This document shows positions 61,301 through 64,000 of a DNA stretch of 64,000 nt, piece after piece; position 1 is the stretch's first letter; each line of letters begins with the position of its first letter. This stretch comes from Allacma fusca (Eukaryota > Arthropoda > Collembola > Symphypleona > Sminthuridae). The stretch lies in contig OX359248.1 in assembly GCA_947179485.1 (NCBI GenBank), positions 47,006,847 through 47,070,846 on the forward strand. Reading direction: 5' to 3'. Both the position numbers and the translations under genes were made by a program. Below the pieces are notes generated by a model. The model saw only the letters and a program-made list of their open reading frames with translations, ran no database searches and had not been told where the DNA came from.

Positions 61301-63690
61301 AATGACATTGTAATTATTTTTTGTATAAATAGTTGGTGTTGATGTCTCAATTTAGTAATGGTGGCTGCGGTTTTGAAGCATCCGTATATGTACATGTGTA
61401 CCTAATTGTAAACTTGTGTAAACACATCATGTATATATGTATATAGTAGCCAGCGCATTAATTACAAAATAAATAAGTTATCAGTACTACTTTAATTTAT
61501 GTTGGTAATGGTAGGGTGTGATGCTTGTTGCAATTATTTTCGCGAATTAATTTTCTTATGCGTCCCTCTTCTTACTCTTACATCTCATTGTTTATATCAT
61601 TTGGACCATTTACTCTTATTTTCAGCTTTATAGTTAGAGATAAATAAACACAAATACATTTCATATTTGATGTGCTTGTACAATAAAATTTGGCATGTAA
61701 CGATGGATGATTTTAAATGCTGGCAAGTTTGTAAGTAGCACTTGCTCTCTCATATGCTGCTCCGCTTTATATTTACTAATTATATTGATTTAATATTGAC
61801 AATAAATAATACTAGCACCATGGCAAATGTCAAAAACCGAAAAATAGTAAATATATAGTGACAATCACGTTTAGACCTGAATTCAGCCTGAGTGGACACT
61901 ATTGGACCTGAAAATTTGCCATTCTATAACCGAACTAGTTAGTCTAACCAGGAATCAGCCATATATTTCTGATTGCCAAACAAGGACCAATGTTACCCCA
62001 GCTTACTGTTACGTCAGTGCATATACATATGTACTGAACGTGAGTAAGTGGAAGTGGTCTACTTAATATGTAGTGCTTAAGGAACCTGTTACCTGAGTAA
62101 TATGCATTATGATGATGCAAATATATAATTATTGTTAGCAAGTATGGAATTATGTAAGCAGGTAAGAAGAAAAGGATTGAACAGCCGTTAAATCCTCAGT
62201 CTGTTATCCAGCTTAATTTGATTCACAATTAGTAAACTTAAAGTATTCCCTAATTCATTCCATCTCTATTAATTATTTATTTGATCCCTTATTTCCCACT
62301 AGCTAAGCGAGTTCCCTGAAAATTACACGTTTTGTCAAAGCTACAACCATAATATTAAGAGTCCGAACTCAAATCCGATCCAGTAAATGTAAAATGTTGG
62401 TGGACCAGCACTGGTCCAGGTTTTCATTGTTTACTGGTTTAGTTTTATAAAGTATAAGCTTGCGGAAAGTTTCAGGAAATTACATTTTGTAGTTTGCGCA
62501 AAATTAAATAAACATCATTACAATGCTTCTCTAACGGAAACAGTTGCAGTGTAAAGCTTTACTGATGGTACTACTACGCAACTGACTGTTTCAAATATGA
62601 ATACTATGTTGGCTTGTATGTACATACATGTAAGTTTTTGGATCGGCAGAATCGGACGTCACAAGAAGATTGTTGTATGTTGTATTTGAAAACTACAGAA
62701 CTTTAGCACTTGTTGGATATTTGTAAGGACAAGAAAGACCATAGATCCACACATATTCTTACTATGTTTTGAACATTTTATTTCAAGCTTTTTCAATAAG
62801 TGTCGGAGTATCATATTTTTATTGCTGTAAATTGGTCGAATATTTAAATAAAAATATTACTATTTTGTTTCAGAAATGCATTTAAAAAGTAGTTTTGCTG
62901 TAATAATGCTGTGCTGCATCTGAAATAAATCTTATTAAAAGTGAGCTACATTTTGCACAATATGGGGACTAAAGATACATGCATACAAAACGAAAGCTTC
63001 GAAAACTGATGTAATTAAAAATTAGCTTGGACCCATTTTTGGTTTATATTGATTTAAATACACCATGCATTCCGAGGTCCGAAATTTGAAAATGACATTT
63101 TCAGAGCCTAAAGCCTGCTTACACTACTCTTTCTTTAAATAGCTCGAAAAAGATGCGAGAATGATTTGATAAATCTATAAACTTTCGTATGTGTCACTGT
63201 TTTTTTTACACGTATTGATGCATGGAGATTTGTACTATGTATTTACTTTATCAATATGTACGAGTGGAAACTCTCACCTTGCAAATTTTTCATGAACGAT
63301 AAGGTATTCATAAATTATTTCAGTCCCTTTTTTGGGCTGTAAATGCTGTGGGGATTCGTTGGAATGCTATATCATATTAGATCTCATGGCCCAAACAAGT
63401 GAGATCATACAGGTCATGCTCACAGTTTTCAACTTAGAAACCTGTGGTGTAGCTCATTGGAAAGCACGTATTGTTTATTTCGAAGGAAACCATTCTTTCT
63501 CACTACGTTTCCAAATTAGGTCGACCCGCAATTGAAGAGAAACTTGAATGGCCACAATCTCCACCAACACCAACCAACCGTCGGCTAAACTTCCTAACCG
63601 GCTATAATTTAAAACGCCTAAAATGAAAACCGATTATAGCGCTCCCGCTAGAAACTCTAAAGTGAAACCCGGCCATAATTTATTCCTCTT
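58377..63690. other. 3' flank of the VKR gene, no gene recognised
   Basis: AT-rich DNA with chance frames; the longest (58926-59312, plus, 128 codons) has no known motif and may be 3' UTR. AATAAA hexamers occur at several places (for example around 61640 and 61683), so the end of the VKR transcript cannot be fixed. The 63332-63535 frame is also unrecognised. Confidence 0.4.
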
Positions 63691-63701
63691 TGCAGTATAT
63701 C

Positions 63702-64000
63702 ATGTAAGTGGAGTGGAGTTCACCTCCACTTCCCGTAAACTTCCCCTCCATTTCTCCTCCATTCCCACTTCCCCTTCACTTTCCCTCAACTTCCCCTCCC
63801 ACCTTTACTTCCCCTCAACTACCTCTCCACTTCCCCTCCATTTCCACTTCCTCTCCGCTTTCCCTCCAATTCTCATCCACTTCCGCTCCACTTCCCCTCT
63901 ATTTCTACTTCCCCTCCACTTCCTCTCCCCCCTCCACTTTCCCTCCCCCTCCACTTCCCCCCACTTCCCCTCCACTTCCACTTCCCCCCACTTCCCCTCC
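63702..64000 (+). repeat. C/T-rich word array (CCACTTCCCCTCC), cut by window end
   Basis: From about 63702 the sequence is a degenerate array of CCACTTCCCCTCCA-like words with varying spacing, with a purine-rich GTAAGTGGAGTGGAG hairpin partner just before it. It looks like the left side of another word-filled element of the type seen elsewhere in the window; the right end is outside. Confidence 0.7.

Noticed and set aside
1-64000. tRNA, rRNA and snRNA genes
   Set aside because: No clover-leaf with A/B boxes and no rRNA or snRNA core sequence was recognised by eye; a covariance-model search was not possible here.

Overview
The window is animal nuclear DNA: AT-rich, with split genes, GT..AG introns and an arthropod-type core promoter (TATA box plus TCAGTT initiator). 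A venus kinase receptor, a receptor class known only from invertebrates, supports an arthropod. A springtail or other hexapod fits, but the species is not identified. Two host genes can be read with confidence; most of the rest is transposable DNA at different stages of decay.

Layout. Positions 1-3708 (minus strand) hold the end of a Polinton/Maverick-type (adintovirus-like) integrated element. Four tightly packed genes encode a spliced retroviral-type integrase, a penton/minor-capsid-like protein, a very basic core-like protein, and the start of a double-jelly-roll-type major capsid protein that runs off the left edge. Positions 4118-6736 are an 8-bp-TSD (hAT-type) element that carries two further element sequences. 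A complete seven-exon aldo-keto reductase gene lies at 9819-12001 (plus), with a good core promoter and upstream GATA motifs. From 12.3 to 31 kb lie hAT-type elements, a pogo/Tigger transposase pseudogene fused to a HARBI1-type nuclease pseudogene, an almost perfect 123-bp-arm inverted repeat, dispersed repeats, and an element with long inverted ends.

From 31591 to 58376 (plus) lies a venus kinase receptor gene. Twenty exons join with consistent phase into 1233 residues: an N-terminal module of about 350 residues, a GABA-B-like Venus flytrap domain, one membrane segment, an insulin-receptor-like tyrosine kinase and a tail. The signal-peptide exon was not found. Its introns hold several elements, including one that splits a mariner pseudogene and one between the exons encoding the kinase HR|D motif. 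The rest to 64000 is non-coding as far as can be seen, ending in a C/T-rich word array cut by the window.

The most unusual general feature is a set of mostly non-autonomous hAT-type elements. Five have exact 8-bp target-site duplications, and each is filled with its own degenerate short word (for example GAGGGCGAGG, CCTTC, CGGGC, AAATTTGAAATC, GGTCTGGTCC, GGATTGGATT, GTACCTGTACC, GATTTAAATCA). These words explain most of the strange low-complexity patches in the window.
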